Source: Actinomycetes bacterium
GTDB lineage: Bacteria > Actinomycetota > Acidimicrobiia > Spongiisociales > UBA5794
Reading direction: 5' to 3'
Length of the DNA: 10,130 bases
NCBI GenBank assembly: GCA_024640745.1
Contig: JAHEEL010000071.1
Span: 1 to 10,130, forward strand
Of the stretch, positions 1 to 6,435 are shown piece after piece. The translations under genes were made by a program, and so were the position numbers. The notes below the pieces were generated by a model. It was not told where the DNA came from. It made no database searches and was given only the letters and a program-made list of their open reading frames with translations. How positions within the stretch are numbered: position 1 is the first letter of the stretch; each line of letters opens with the position of its first letter.

Positions 1-120
1 CGAGGATGCCGCGGATGACGGGCCCGAGGATGCCGCGGATGATGGGCCCGAGGATGCCGCGGATGATGGGCCCGAGGATGCCGCGGATGACGGGCCCGAG
101 GATGCTGCGGATGACCGCTC
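1..120 (+). repeat. 24-bp tandem repeat (5 units) coding EDAADDGP inside the cdsA extension
   Basis: Units begin at 1, 25, 49, 73 and 97. The first four differ only by a C/T change (GATGAC versus GATGAT, both Asp). The fifth diverges in its last bases and ends the array. The unit length is a multiple of three, so copy changes keep the cdsA frame. The array starts at the very edge of the window and probably continues upstream. The peptide is strongly acidic (four Asp/Glu in eight residues). Confidence 0.95.
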
Positions 121-1333
121 GGATGAACCGGCCGCAGAAGATCCCGATCATCTCACGGTGCTCCCCGTGGTTCCGATTGCTGGTGTTCCTGTGAGCGATG
201 CCGTCCCCGGTGCGGCGGTGTCGAATGATGACGGGAGCGACGACGAGGACACGGGTGAGATCCCCGTCATCGGCACCGCTGCGGGCGTTGCGCCGGGCGA
301 CGAAGACGACGACGGGCGCGGAGTCTTCGATTTCAGCGATCTCACCGACGAGCACTACGTCCAGACGTCCACCCGTGACCACCAGGACCTCGCCGCCGCG
401 ATCGACCTTGCCGACTCGGAAGACACCCAGCAGGTGGCGATCTCTGCCGCGATCCCCGGTCTCGAGTCGGGGGTGGTGGGATTCGACGATGTGGTCGCCG
501 CCGGCGATGACAGCGCTCCAGCCGCCCCCAGGAAAGCGTCGAATCTCCTCCCGCGCGTCGGCACCGGCATCGCACTCATCGCGGCGTTCTTGCTGTCCCT
601 GTTGTGGCGGTCCGCCATCACCGTGCTGGCAATCGCAGCGTTCGTCGTTGCCGCAGGGGAGTTCTACAGCGCTCTGATGCACCGTCGATTCAAGCCCATG
701 TCGATCTTCGGATTCATCGGCATCATCGCCGCCGGACTCGGTTCGGTCGTGTGGGGTGTCGTTGCCATTCCGATCACGTTCGGGCTCATGGCCACCGTGA
801 TTCTCCTCTACGGAGCGGTCAGCCAGCGGCGCACGGGGGCGGTGAGCGGCTTCGCGCTCACCCTGCTCGTCGCCGGTTGGATCGGCGGATTCGGATCGTT
901 CGCGTTCCCGATCATTGCCGCAGAGGAATACCAGGTACTGGTACTCACGGTCGTGGCGATCGTTGCTCTGGTGGACATCGCGGCCTACTTCGTAGGGTCG
1001 TCGATCGGGCGGCGCCCCTTTGCCCCGACCATTTCCCCGAAGAAGACCATCGAGGGCTTCGTGGGCGGGACCTTCATGGCCTTCCTGGGCGGCGCCGCCG
1101 CGAGCTTCTTCGTCGAGTCGATCGATCTGCCGACCGGACTCGTCCTCGGCGCTGCCGTCGCGGTCTTCGCACCGCTCGGTGACCTCGCCGTTTCCGTGGT
1201 GAAGCGATCACTCGACATCAAGGACATGGGGTCGATCCTCCCCGGCCACGGCGGACTCCTCGATCGGATCGACGCGATCATCGCCGTCGTACCAGCGGCC
1301 TGGGCAGTGTTCGTGTGGGCCGGCCTGCTCTGA
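2..1333 (+). CDS. cdsA: Phosphatidate cytidylyltransferase (CDP-diacylglycerol synthase), 5'-truncated, with a long acidic N-terminal extension
   Basis: Makes CDP-diacylglycerol from CTP and phosphatidate in the cytoplasmic membrane, the precursor of the phospholipids. The frame is open from the first bases of the window, so the true start lies upstream; a GTG at 158 is only an internal candidate. At least 180 residues precede the first membrane segment. They are acidic and disordered-looking, starting with EDAADDGP repeats, then Asp/Glu/Ala/Gly-rich sequence. The membrane core (about 263 residues, nt 542-1330) is a series of hydrophobic helices. The family signature lies at nt 1193-1273: a Ser, then KR, KD, PGHGG and DRID in the expected spacing. 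Just before it is the conserved DIAAYFVG...SPKKTIEG stretch. The core is of normal family length, so the extension is an addition. The stop overlaps the dxr start by 19 nt, which suggests co-transcription. The function of the core is certain; the role of the extension is unknown. Confidence 0.96.
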   Translation, partial: EDAADDGPEDAADDGPEDAADDGPEDAADDGPEDAADDRSDEPAAEDPDHLTVLPVVPIAGVPVSDAVPGAAVSNDDGSDDEDTGEIPVIGTAAGVAPGDEDDDGRGVFDFSDLTDEHYVQTSTRDHQDLAAAIDLADSEDTQQVAISAAIPGLESGVVGFDDVVAAGDDSAPAAPRKASNLLPRVGTGIALIAAFLLSLLWRSAITVLAIAAFVVAAGEFYSALMHRRFKPMSIFGFIGIIAAGLGSVVWGVVAIPITFGLMATVILLYGAVSQRRTGAVSGFALTLLVAGWIGGFGSFAFPIIAAEEYQVLVLTVVAIVALVDIAAYFVGSSIGRRPFAPTISPKKTIEGFVGGTFMAFLGGAAASFFVESIDLPTGLVLGAAVAVFAPLGDLAVSVVKRSLDIKDMGSILPGHGGLLDRIDAIIAVVPAAWAVFVWAGLL

Positions 1334-2469
1334 ACCCCGTCGTCGTTCTCGGAGCGACGGGCTCGATCGGCACCCAGACCCTCGAAGTCGCTGATCGCTG
1401 CAACCTCACGGTGGCCGCTGCAGCGGCAGGAGCGGTATCCGAGTCACTGGTCGCAATTGCCCGACGCTACCCGGATGCGCAGATCGCGGTCGCGCAACCA
1501 CCGACGATGCCCGTCGATCCCGCATTCGAACGGCGTCTGGCCTGTGGACCAGACGCCGTGGCGGATCTCGCTCGCATCCCCGGGGCGACCGTCGTCAACG
1601 GCATCGTCGGCGCTTCCGGGCTCGCTGCGTCGCTGGCAGCCCTCGAGGCCGGGAATCGACTCGGCCTCGCCAACAAAGAGAGCCTGCTGATCGGCGGGCG
1701 CCTCGTCATGGAGGCTCTGGACGCCGGCAGCGGGGAGTTGATCCCGATCGACAGTGAGCATTCGGCGATCTGGCAGTGTCTGGTGGGCGAACCCGCAGAC
1801 GCGGTTCTTCGCGTCGTTCTCACGGCGTCCGGCGGCCCGTTCCATGCGAAGCCGGACGTCGACCTCGTTCGTGTGTCGGTCGTCGAAGCACTCGCACATC
1901 CGACGTGGGACATGGGTCGCAGGATCTCGATCGACTCAGCGACCCTCATGAACAAGGCATTCGAAGTCATTGAAGCGCACTTCCTGTTCGGTCTCGACTA
2001 CGACCAGATCGATGTGGTCATCCATCCCCAGAGCTTCGTTCACTCGTTCGTCGAGTTCGTCGACGGCGTGGTGAAGGCAGAACTCGGGTCGCCCGACATG
2101 CGCAAACCGATCCAGTTCGCCCTCGGCGCCCCCGGTCGCATGCCCCGCGCAGCCACTCCATTCGACGTCGTCGGCGTTGACCTGACCTTCTCGGAACCCG
2201 ACCGTGAGCGATTCCCGGCACTGGACCTCGGGTATCGCGCAGGCCGACGAGGAGGCAATGGCCCGGCGGTGCTCAACGCCGCCGACGAGATCGCGGTGGC
2301 AGCATTCCTCGACGAGAGGATCGGGTTCACGGAGATTGTCGAGGTCGTCGCGGATGCACTCGATGAAGTGCCGATCGGGTCTATCGACACGCTCGCCGCG
2401 GCGCTCGAAGCGGATGCGGCCGGGAGGGATGCCGCACGCCGTTCCGTTGCTGTCCGGTCGGTCCGGTAG
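1315..2469 (+). CDS. dxr: 1-deoxy-D-xylulose 5-phosphate reductoisomerase
   Basis: Converts 1-deoxy-D-xylulose 5-phosphate to 2-C-methyl-D-erythritol 4-phosphate with NADPH, the committed step of the MEP isoprenoid pathway; cytosolic. The 384-residue length is normal. The NADPH-binding GATGSIGTQTLEV is at residues 13-25 and LANKESLLIGG at 118-128. Metal ligands are D146 and E148 (IDSEHS) and E217. ASGGPF (171-176), H195 in the AHPTWDMGR segment, and S208, N213 and K214 match substrate-binding residues of the E. coli enzyme (H209, S222, N227, K228). VIHPQSFVHS is at 235-244. The GTG start at 1315 is the first in-frame start and gives the usual short lead before the Rossmann fold. No clear Shine-Dalgarno is seen and the start overlaps the end of cdsA by 19 nt, so translation is probably coupled. 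Also called ispC. Confidence 0.97.
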   Translation: MGRPALNPVVVLGATGSIGTQTLEVADRCNLTVAAAAAGAVSESLVAIARRYPDAQIAVAQPPTMPVDPAFERRLACGPDAVADLARIPGATVVNGIVGASGLAASLAALEAGNRLGLANKESLLIGGRLVMEALDAGSGELIPIDSEHSAIWQCLVGEPADAVLRVVLTASGGPFHAKPDVDLVRVSVVEALAHPTWDMGRRISIDSATLMNKAFEVIEAHFLFGLDYDQIDVVIHPQSFVHSFVEFVDGVVKAELGSPDMRKPIQFALGAPGRMPRAATPFDVVGVDLTFSEPDRERFPALDLGYRAGRRGGNGPAVLNAADEIAVAAFLDERIGFTEIVEVVADALDEVPIGSIDTLAAALEADAAGRDAARRSVAVRSVR

Positions 2470-2508
2470 AGGAGCTTCCCGAGTAGCTTTGGCGATATGG
2501 AGCCCGCG

Positions 2509-2514
2509 AAGGGA
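2509..2514 (+). promoter_or_regulatory. Shine-Dalgarno of rseP
   Basis: AAGGGA ends 8 nt before the ATG at 2523. It supports that start over any upstream codon, because the frame is closed by TAG at 2484. The 53-nt dxr-rseP gap shows no convincing terminator, so rseP is probably co-transcribed with dxr. Confidence 0.6.
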
Positions 2515-2522
2515 ACGAGCTG

Positions 2523-3680
2523 ATGGGGACCGCCGTGATGTTGGTCGGCGTCGTCGCCATGATCGTCGTGCACGAGGGTGCGCACTTCGTGGCGGCGAAG
2601 TCGTTTGGCATGAAGGCCACGGAGGCCTTCTTCGGATTCGGTCCCCGCATCTGGTCCACGACTCGTGGAGAGACCGAGTATGGGGTCAAGGCTGTTCCAC
2701 TCGGCGGCTATGTCCGAATCATCGGCATGAATCCGTTCGAAGAGGTCCCGCCTGAAGACGAGGGCCGGACCTATCGCACGGCCTTGTTCTGGAAGAAGTC
2801 GGTCGTTGTTCTCGCCGGGGTGTTCAGTCACTTCGTCATGGCTGCGATTCTCTTGGTAGTCGTCTTCGCCACGTGGGGGGAGGTCGCAACCGACGACGCC
2901 GGCGATCCGATCCCGACCCTGACGATCGCGGCGATCGCACCCGAGACTCCGTCGGGTGAGGTGTCGCCCACGGTGGTGTCCGGATTCGAGGCGGGCGATG
3001 TGCTGCAGACCTATGAGGGCGTTCCGGTTGCTTCCTGGGACGAATTCGTCGATCGCGTGAGCGTCGATGGCGGCGAGACGGTGCGGATCGGGTACGTCCG
3101 CGACGGCGATGCCGCCGAAGCAAACGTGACCCTCGCCTTCCGAGAACGCCCCGTTGTCGTCGACGACGAAGTCGTCACCGACGAGAACGGCGATCCGGTC
3201 TACGAAGAGGTCGGCTACTTCGGAGCGGCTCCTGATATTCAGCGCAATGCGCTCGGGCCGGTCGAAATCGTGGGCGCAACCGTCGGGGGAATCGGCGAAG
3301 CGATCGGCCAGAGTGTCTATGGCTTGGGACGAATGATCATCGGGTTCCCAGAGCTGCTGATCTCCGTGTTCGGCGGTAGCGAAGAGGTGCTCGACGAGGT
3401 TCGGCCGATCAGCCCGATTGGGTTGGCACGCCTCGCCGGCCCGTTGGAGACCACGCTCACCGTCCTCGCATTGGTCAACGTCTTTGTCGGGATCCTGAAC
3501 TTCATCCCCTTGTACCCGCTCGACGGCGGACACTTCGCGGTGGCGCTCTATGAGAAGGTGCGCGGGCGGGTTCCCGACATCCGCAAGCTCATGCCCGTCG
3601 CCGCCGTCGTGGTGGTGTTCCTCATCACGGTCGGACTCATGGGCGTCTACCTCGACATCTTCAAGCCGTTGCAGTTGTAG
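2523..3680 (+). CDS. rseP: Site-2 (intramembrane) zinc metalloprotease, RseP/Rip1 family
   Basis: M50-family protease that cuts transmembrane substrates, typically anti-sigma factors and remnant signal peptides, within the membrane. In 385 residues the order is: first membrane helix with the zinc motif HEGAH (17-21); PLGGYVRIIGMNPFEE (59-74), the membrane-associated loop typical of the family; a second helix (about 93-117); a PDZ-type region (about 133-205) containing GFEAGDVLQTYEGVPV; an acidic insertion (about 211-235); a third helix (about 312-330) running into NFIPLYPLDGGH with the third zinc ligand D334; and a final helix (about 357-376). HEGAH departs from the common HELGH but keeps both His ligands and the Glu. 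The position between dxr and ispG matches the conserved actinobacterial order. The substrate cannot be deduced here, although a secreted serine protease lies two genes downstream. Confidence 0.95.
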   Translation: MGTAVMLVGVVAMIVVHEGAHFVAAKSFGMKATEAFFGFGPRIWSTTRGETEYGVKAVPLGGYVRIIGMNPFEEVPPEDEGRTYRTALFWKKSVVVLAGVFSHFVMAAILLVVVFATWGEVATDDAGDPIPTLTIAAIAPETPSGEVSPTVVSGFEAGDVLQTYEGVPVASWDEFVDRVSVDGGETVRIGYVRDGDAAEANVTLAFRERPVVVDDEVVTDENGDPVYEEVGYFGAAPDIQRNALGPVEIVGATVGGIGEAIGQSVYGLGRMIIGFPELLISVFGGSEEVLDEVRPISPIGLARLAGPLETTLTVLALVNVFVGILNFIPLYPLDGGHFAVALYEKVRGRVPDIRKLMPVAAVVVVFLITVGLMGVYLDIFKPLQL

Positions 3681-3682
3681 CG

Positions 3683-3740
3683 CGACTCGAGACTCGAGAC
3701 TTGAGCGTCGCCGAGGCTGTCTTGTGTCTCGTGTCTCTCG
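3683..3740. repeat. GAGAC/GTCTC imperfect inverted-repeat element, copy 1 (rseP-ispG gap)
   Basis: This fills much of the 118-nt gap after rseP. CGAGAC at 3688-3693 pairs with GTCTCG at 3726-3731. CGAGAC at 3695-3700 pairs with GTCTTG at 3719-3724 (one G-U), with a 1x1 mismatch between the two helices and an 18-nt loop. There is no T-run after it, so an ordinary intrinsic terminator is doubtful. The left arm shares 14 identical bases (TCGAGACTCGAGAC, 3687-3700) with the element before rimP, and the right arm matches that copy at 17 of 21 bases (3719-3739 against 8226-8246). Its origin, mobile or regulatory, is unknown. Confidence 0.75.
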
Positions 3741-3786
3741 ACGGGTGGCTCTCGTCCTCGCTCGTTCCTCACCGCACTGATCTCCC

Positions 3787-3792
3787 TACCAT
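3787..3792 (+). promoter_or_regulatory. Possible -10 element for a leaderless ispG mRNA
   Basis: TACCAT fits the actinobacterial -10 pattern TANNNT and ends 6 nt before the ispG ATG. This is the spacing at which transcription would start on or next to the A of the start codon. No Shine-Dalgarno is visible upstream of the ATG, which fits leaderless translation. A -35 is not convincing. This is inference from sequence only. Confidence 0.4.
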
Positions 3793-3798
3793 TGCTGC

Positions 3799-5016
3799 AT
3801 GAGCATCGAACGTCGGGCGTCGCGCCGGGTCATGGTCGGTGACGTGCCGGTCGGGGGTGGCGCGCCGATCAGCGTGCAATCGATGACCACCACGAAGACC
3901 GCCGATGTGGACGCCACGCTTTCGCAGGTGTATGCGCTGCGGGGTGCCGGGGCAGACATTGTGCGCATCACGTGCAACGACATCGAGGCCGCGCAGGGCC
4001 TGGCGGAGATCATTCCACGATCTCCGGTGCCGATCATCGCCGACATTCACTATCAGTACCGGCTCGCGCTCGCGGCGCTCGAGGCGGGAGTTGCCGGTCT
4101 GCGGCTGAATCCGGGCAACATTCGCAAAGAGGAGCACATCAAGACGGTCGCACGCGCCGCTGCCGATGCCGGTGTCTCGATCCGGGTCGGGGTGAACGCC
4201 GGCTCGCTCGACAAGGACCTCCTCGAGGAGTTCGGCTCCGCGGTCCCCGAGGCGCTGGTCCGATCAGCCCTACAGGAGATCCGCTACCTCGAGGACGTCG
4301 GGTTCCACGACATCAAGATCTCGGTGAAGCACTCTTCGGTCCCGCGCATGGTCGAGTCCTACCGGCTGCTCGCCGAGCGTGTGGAGTACCCGCTGCATCT
4401 CGGCGTCACCGAAGCGGGGACGCCGCCGGGTGGCTTGATCAAGTCTGTCGCCGGCATCGGCACGTTGCTGCTCGAGGGCATCGGGGATACGATCCGATTC
4501 TCGCTCACCGCCGACCCGGTGGAAGAGGCCAAGGCAGGGAGGCAGTTGCTCGAGTACCTGGGGCTGCGCGAGCGCACCGGGCTCGACCTGATCGCCTGCC
4601 CGTCCTGCGGGCGCGCCGATGTCGACGTGATCAAAGTGGCAGAGGAGGCCACGGCGGCCCTCGAAGCGGCGAATCTCCCCATTCAAGTTGCAATCATGGG
4701 CTGCATCGTCAACGGTCCCGGCGAGGCCCGCGAAGCCGACATTGGGATCGCGGCGGGACGCGGGAAGGGGCACCTCTTCATCAAGGGGCAGGTCGTGCGG
4801 GTCGTGGCCGAGGACGATATGGTCGCAGCCCTCCTCGACGAAGCGACGCGCCTGGTCGAAGAAGGAGTCGAAGCTCGACTGGCGGCAGCGGATGTCACCG
4901 CGGCGGATCTGGCCGAGGAGGCGCGAATCGAACTCCTCGATCTGCAAGGTGACGCAAATCGTGCCGCGGAGCGACGGGCCACGGTGGCAGACGTCGCTTC
5001 GGGTGACCAAGGGTGA
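3799..5016 (+). CDS. ispG: 4-hydroxy-3-methylbut-2-en-1-yl diphosphate synthase (IspG/GcpE)
   Basis: Reductively opens methylerythritol cyclodiphosphate to HMBPP, the penultimate MEP pathway step, using a [4Fe-4S] cluster; cytosolic. In 405 residues, an N-terminal TIM barrel carries PISVQSMTTTKTADVDAT (23-40), RLNPGNI (102-108) and VNAGSLD (132-138). The C-terminal reductase-like part has the cluster ligands C267 and C270 (CPSCGR) and C302 followed by E309 (GCIVNGPGE). This is the short bacterial two-domain form. After the GKGHLFIKGQVVR segment (322-334) there is a helical Ala/Glu-rich tail of about 70 residues, longer than I expect for the family. The ATG gives a normal N-terminus. The stop overlaps the next gene by 4 nt (GTGA). 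It is separated from rseP by 118 nt holding a repeat element, so it probably starts its own transcription unit. Confidence 0.96.
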   Translation: MSIERRASRRVMVGDVPVGGGAPISVQSMTTTKTADVDATLSQVYALRGAGADIVRITCNDIEAAQGLAEIIPRSPVPIIADIHYQYRLALAALEAGVAGLRLNPGNIRKEEHIKTVARAAADAGVSIRVGVNAGSLDKDLLEEFGSAVPEALVRSALQEIRYLEDVGFHDIKISVKHSSVPRMVESYRLLAERVEYPLHLGVTEAGTPPGGLIKSVAGIGTLLLEGIGDTIRFSLTADPVEEAKAGRQLLEYLGLRERTGLDLIACPSCGRADVDVIKVAEEATAALEAANLPIQVAIMGCIVNGPGEAREADIGIAAGRGKGHLFIKGQVVRVVAEDDMVAALLDEATRLVEEGVEARLAAADVTAADLAEEARIELLDLQGDANRAAERRATVADVASGDQG

Positions 5017-6386
5017 GCCGACGGCGGATCCCGGTCGCCGTCGTTGGGTTCGCGCTCTTCGCAGCGGCGTGCACTTCGGCAAGCGAGCCGTCAACCACAA
5101 GCACGACCGAGGCATCTCCCGAGACCACGGCGGTGACACCAGCCCAGCAACCTCGGGCCGAACAGGTGTACGAACAAGTTGCTCCCGCGCTGGCATTCAT
5201 CGAAACGGACATCGCCGGCGGCAGCGGCATCCTCATCGACGCCGGCACGGTGCTCACCGCCGCGCATGTTGTCTGGCCGTATCGCCAGGCGCGTGTGGTC
5301 TTCCCCAACGGGACTGAGATCCGCGACGCGCCGGTCATCGGGGCGGACCTGTTCGGCGACGTGGCCATTCTGGACGTGTCCGGCACCCCGGGCCTTCCGA
5401 AGCCGGCCGAGCTCGGCGACGGCGAGGCAATTGCTCTGGGCCGGCCCGTGTATCTCGTCGGCTACCCCGGTGAATCGGAGTCGTTCCCGCAGCCGACGAT
5501 CACCGAGGGCATCCTGTCGCGCACGCGCGAGTGGACGGCGGGGGAGTGGACCTTCCTGCAATCAGACACCACGGTGGTCGGAGGTCAGAGCGGCGGCGCC
5601 CTCGTGAATGAAGACGGCGCCGTTGTCGGTATCACCAACTTCAGCTTCCTCGAGGAGTTCGGGCTGTCCGGCTCGATCACCGATGCGGCTGCGATCGTCG
5701 AGCGGATGCGCAGTGAGCCGGGGGGATCCGAGTTTGGGGACCGCCTGCCGCCGATCCCGAATGGACGAGAGACGCATCGACTCGAATTCGACCACGTCTG
5801 GCAGGAGCACATCCTGGTCTTCGAATCGCCGCTCTACTCGGATGCCTCGTTCGATGCATCCAGCGACTCGGATATCGCCCTCACCTTGACCACGATCGAC
5901 GGGCTCGAGGTCGCCAGTGCCGATGAGACGTCCGAGGGCGACGAGCGTATCGATGAGCTGATTGCCTATCGCGGACCCTATGTGCTTCGGGTCGAGAGCC
6001 TGTCGGGGGAAGGCGATGTCTGGTTGCAGGGCAATGTCGCCCTTACGCCGTGGCCGGATCCCGACGACGGGCGCGTGCTGACGCGCAGTTCCACGATCAG
6101 CGGAAACATCGACTATCCCGGCGACCTCGATTGGCACCGCGTCGATCTCGGGAAGGGTCAGGCCGTCACAATCGACGTCGACGCGATCGCTTTCGATCCC
6201 ATTCTCATGATCGACGGGCCGGAGGGGCTCGGCTACCTTCGCGCATTCGACGACGACTCTGGTGGCGGATTGTTCGGCACCAACGCCCGTATTGTCTTCA
6301 CCGCCGACGAGGCCGGCTCGTTCTTCGTCATCGTCGGCGACGGCAACGCGACCGGCCCGGGGGCCTACCGCCTGACCGTTGACTGA
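5013..6386 (+). CDS. Secreted trypsin-like serine protease lipoprotein with C-terminal PPC-type domains
   Basis: A predicted exported S1-family endopeptidase of 457 residues. The N-terminus is a lipoprotein signal: RRR, a hydrophobic stretch, then AAAC with C20 as the likely lipidated residue. A Thr/Ser/Pro-rich linker follows to about residue 48. The protease domain (about 50-235) shows all three catalytic residues: H85 in LTAAHV, D116 in FGDVAIL and S193 in GGQSGGAL. No PDZ domain follows, unlike DegP/DegS/HtrA proteins. Instead there are two beta-rich regions: about 251-346, and a clear bacterial pre-peptidase C-terminal (PPC) type domain at about 358-457, with SGNIDYPGDLDWHRVDL, DDDSGG and a closing YRLTV strand. 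The GTG start overlaps the ispG stop (GTGA), so it is translationally coupled to ispG. Its substrate is unknown. The linkage to rseP raises the possibility of a site-1 protease role, which is inference only. Confidence 0.85.
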   Translation: MSRRRIPVAVVGFALFAAACTSASEPSTTSTTEASPETTAVTPAQQPRAEQVYEQVAPALAFIETDIAGGSGILIDAGTVLTAAHVVWPYRQARVVFPNGTEIRDAPVIGADLFGDVAILDVSGTPGLPKPAELGDGEAIALGRPVYLVGYPGESESFPQPTITEGILSRTREWTAGEWTFLQSDTTVVGGQSGGALVNEDGAVVGITNFSFLEEFGLSGSITDAAAIVERMRSEPGGSEFGDRLPPIPNGRETHRLEFDHVWQEHILVFESPLYSDASFDASSDSDIALTLTTIDGLEVASADETSEGDERIDELIAYRGPYVLRVESLSGEGDVWLQGNVALTPWPDPDDGRVLTRSSTISGNIDYPGDLDWHRVDLGKGQAVTIDVDAIAFDPILMIDGPEGLGYLRAFDDDSGGGLFGTNARIVFTADEAGSFFVIVGDGNATGPGAYRLTVD

Positions 6387-6404
6387 CGGCACCGCCGCTA
6401 TCCT
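6379..6404 (+). promoter_or_regulatory. Weak promoter candidate upstream of proS
   Basis: TTGACT at 6379-6384 resembles a -35 and TATCCT at 6399-6404 resembles a -10, but the spacer is 14 nt, shorter than the usual 16-19. It overlaps the stop of the protease gene. It could give proS a start of its own inside the ispG-protease-proS unit, or be chance. Confidence 0.25.
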
Positions 6405-6424
6405 CGGCGATTCCCGAGATCACT

Positions 6425-6428
6425 GGAG
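6425..6428 (+). promoter_or_regulatory. Shine-Dalgarno that fixes the proS start
   Basis: GGAG lies 7 nt before the GTG at 6436 and supports that codon as the start, rather than the TTG at 6379. Most of it sits in the 4-nt loop of a small perfect hairpin: CACTG at 6421-6425 pairs with CAGTG at 6430-6434. Confidence 0.55.
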
Positions 6429-6435
6429 TCAGTGC

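Noticed and set aside
1..120. CRISPR-like array
   Set aside because: The 24-bp units are directly adjacent with no spacers and are in frame with cdsA.
6..194. 62-residue frame reading the 24-bp repeats as MPRM-GPRM units
   Set aside because: It is another frame of the same repeat. The EDAADDGP frame runs without a stop into the CdsA core and is the coding one.
2040..3533. 497-residue open frame on the - strand across dxr and rseP
   Set aside because: It spans two well-supported + strand genes and their gap, has no domain-like sequence and has no credible ribosome site.
3683..3740. Standard Rho-independent terminator after rseP
   Set aside because: The stem is interrupted and no T-run follows, so I call it a repeat element and leave termination open.
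4270..5196. 308-residue open frame on the - strand across ispG and the protease start
   Set aside because: Shadow of two genuine genes; no motif or context supports it.
6387..6435. T-box or other tRNA-sensing leader for proS
   Set aside because: Only 49 nt lie between the protease stop and the proS start, which is too short for a T-box, and no T-box motif is visible.
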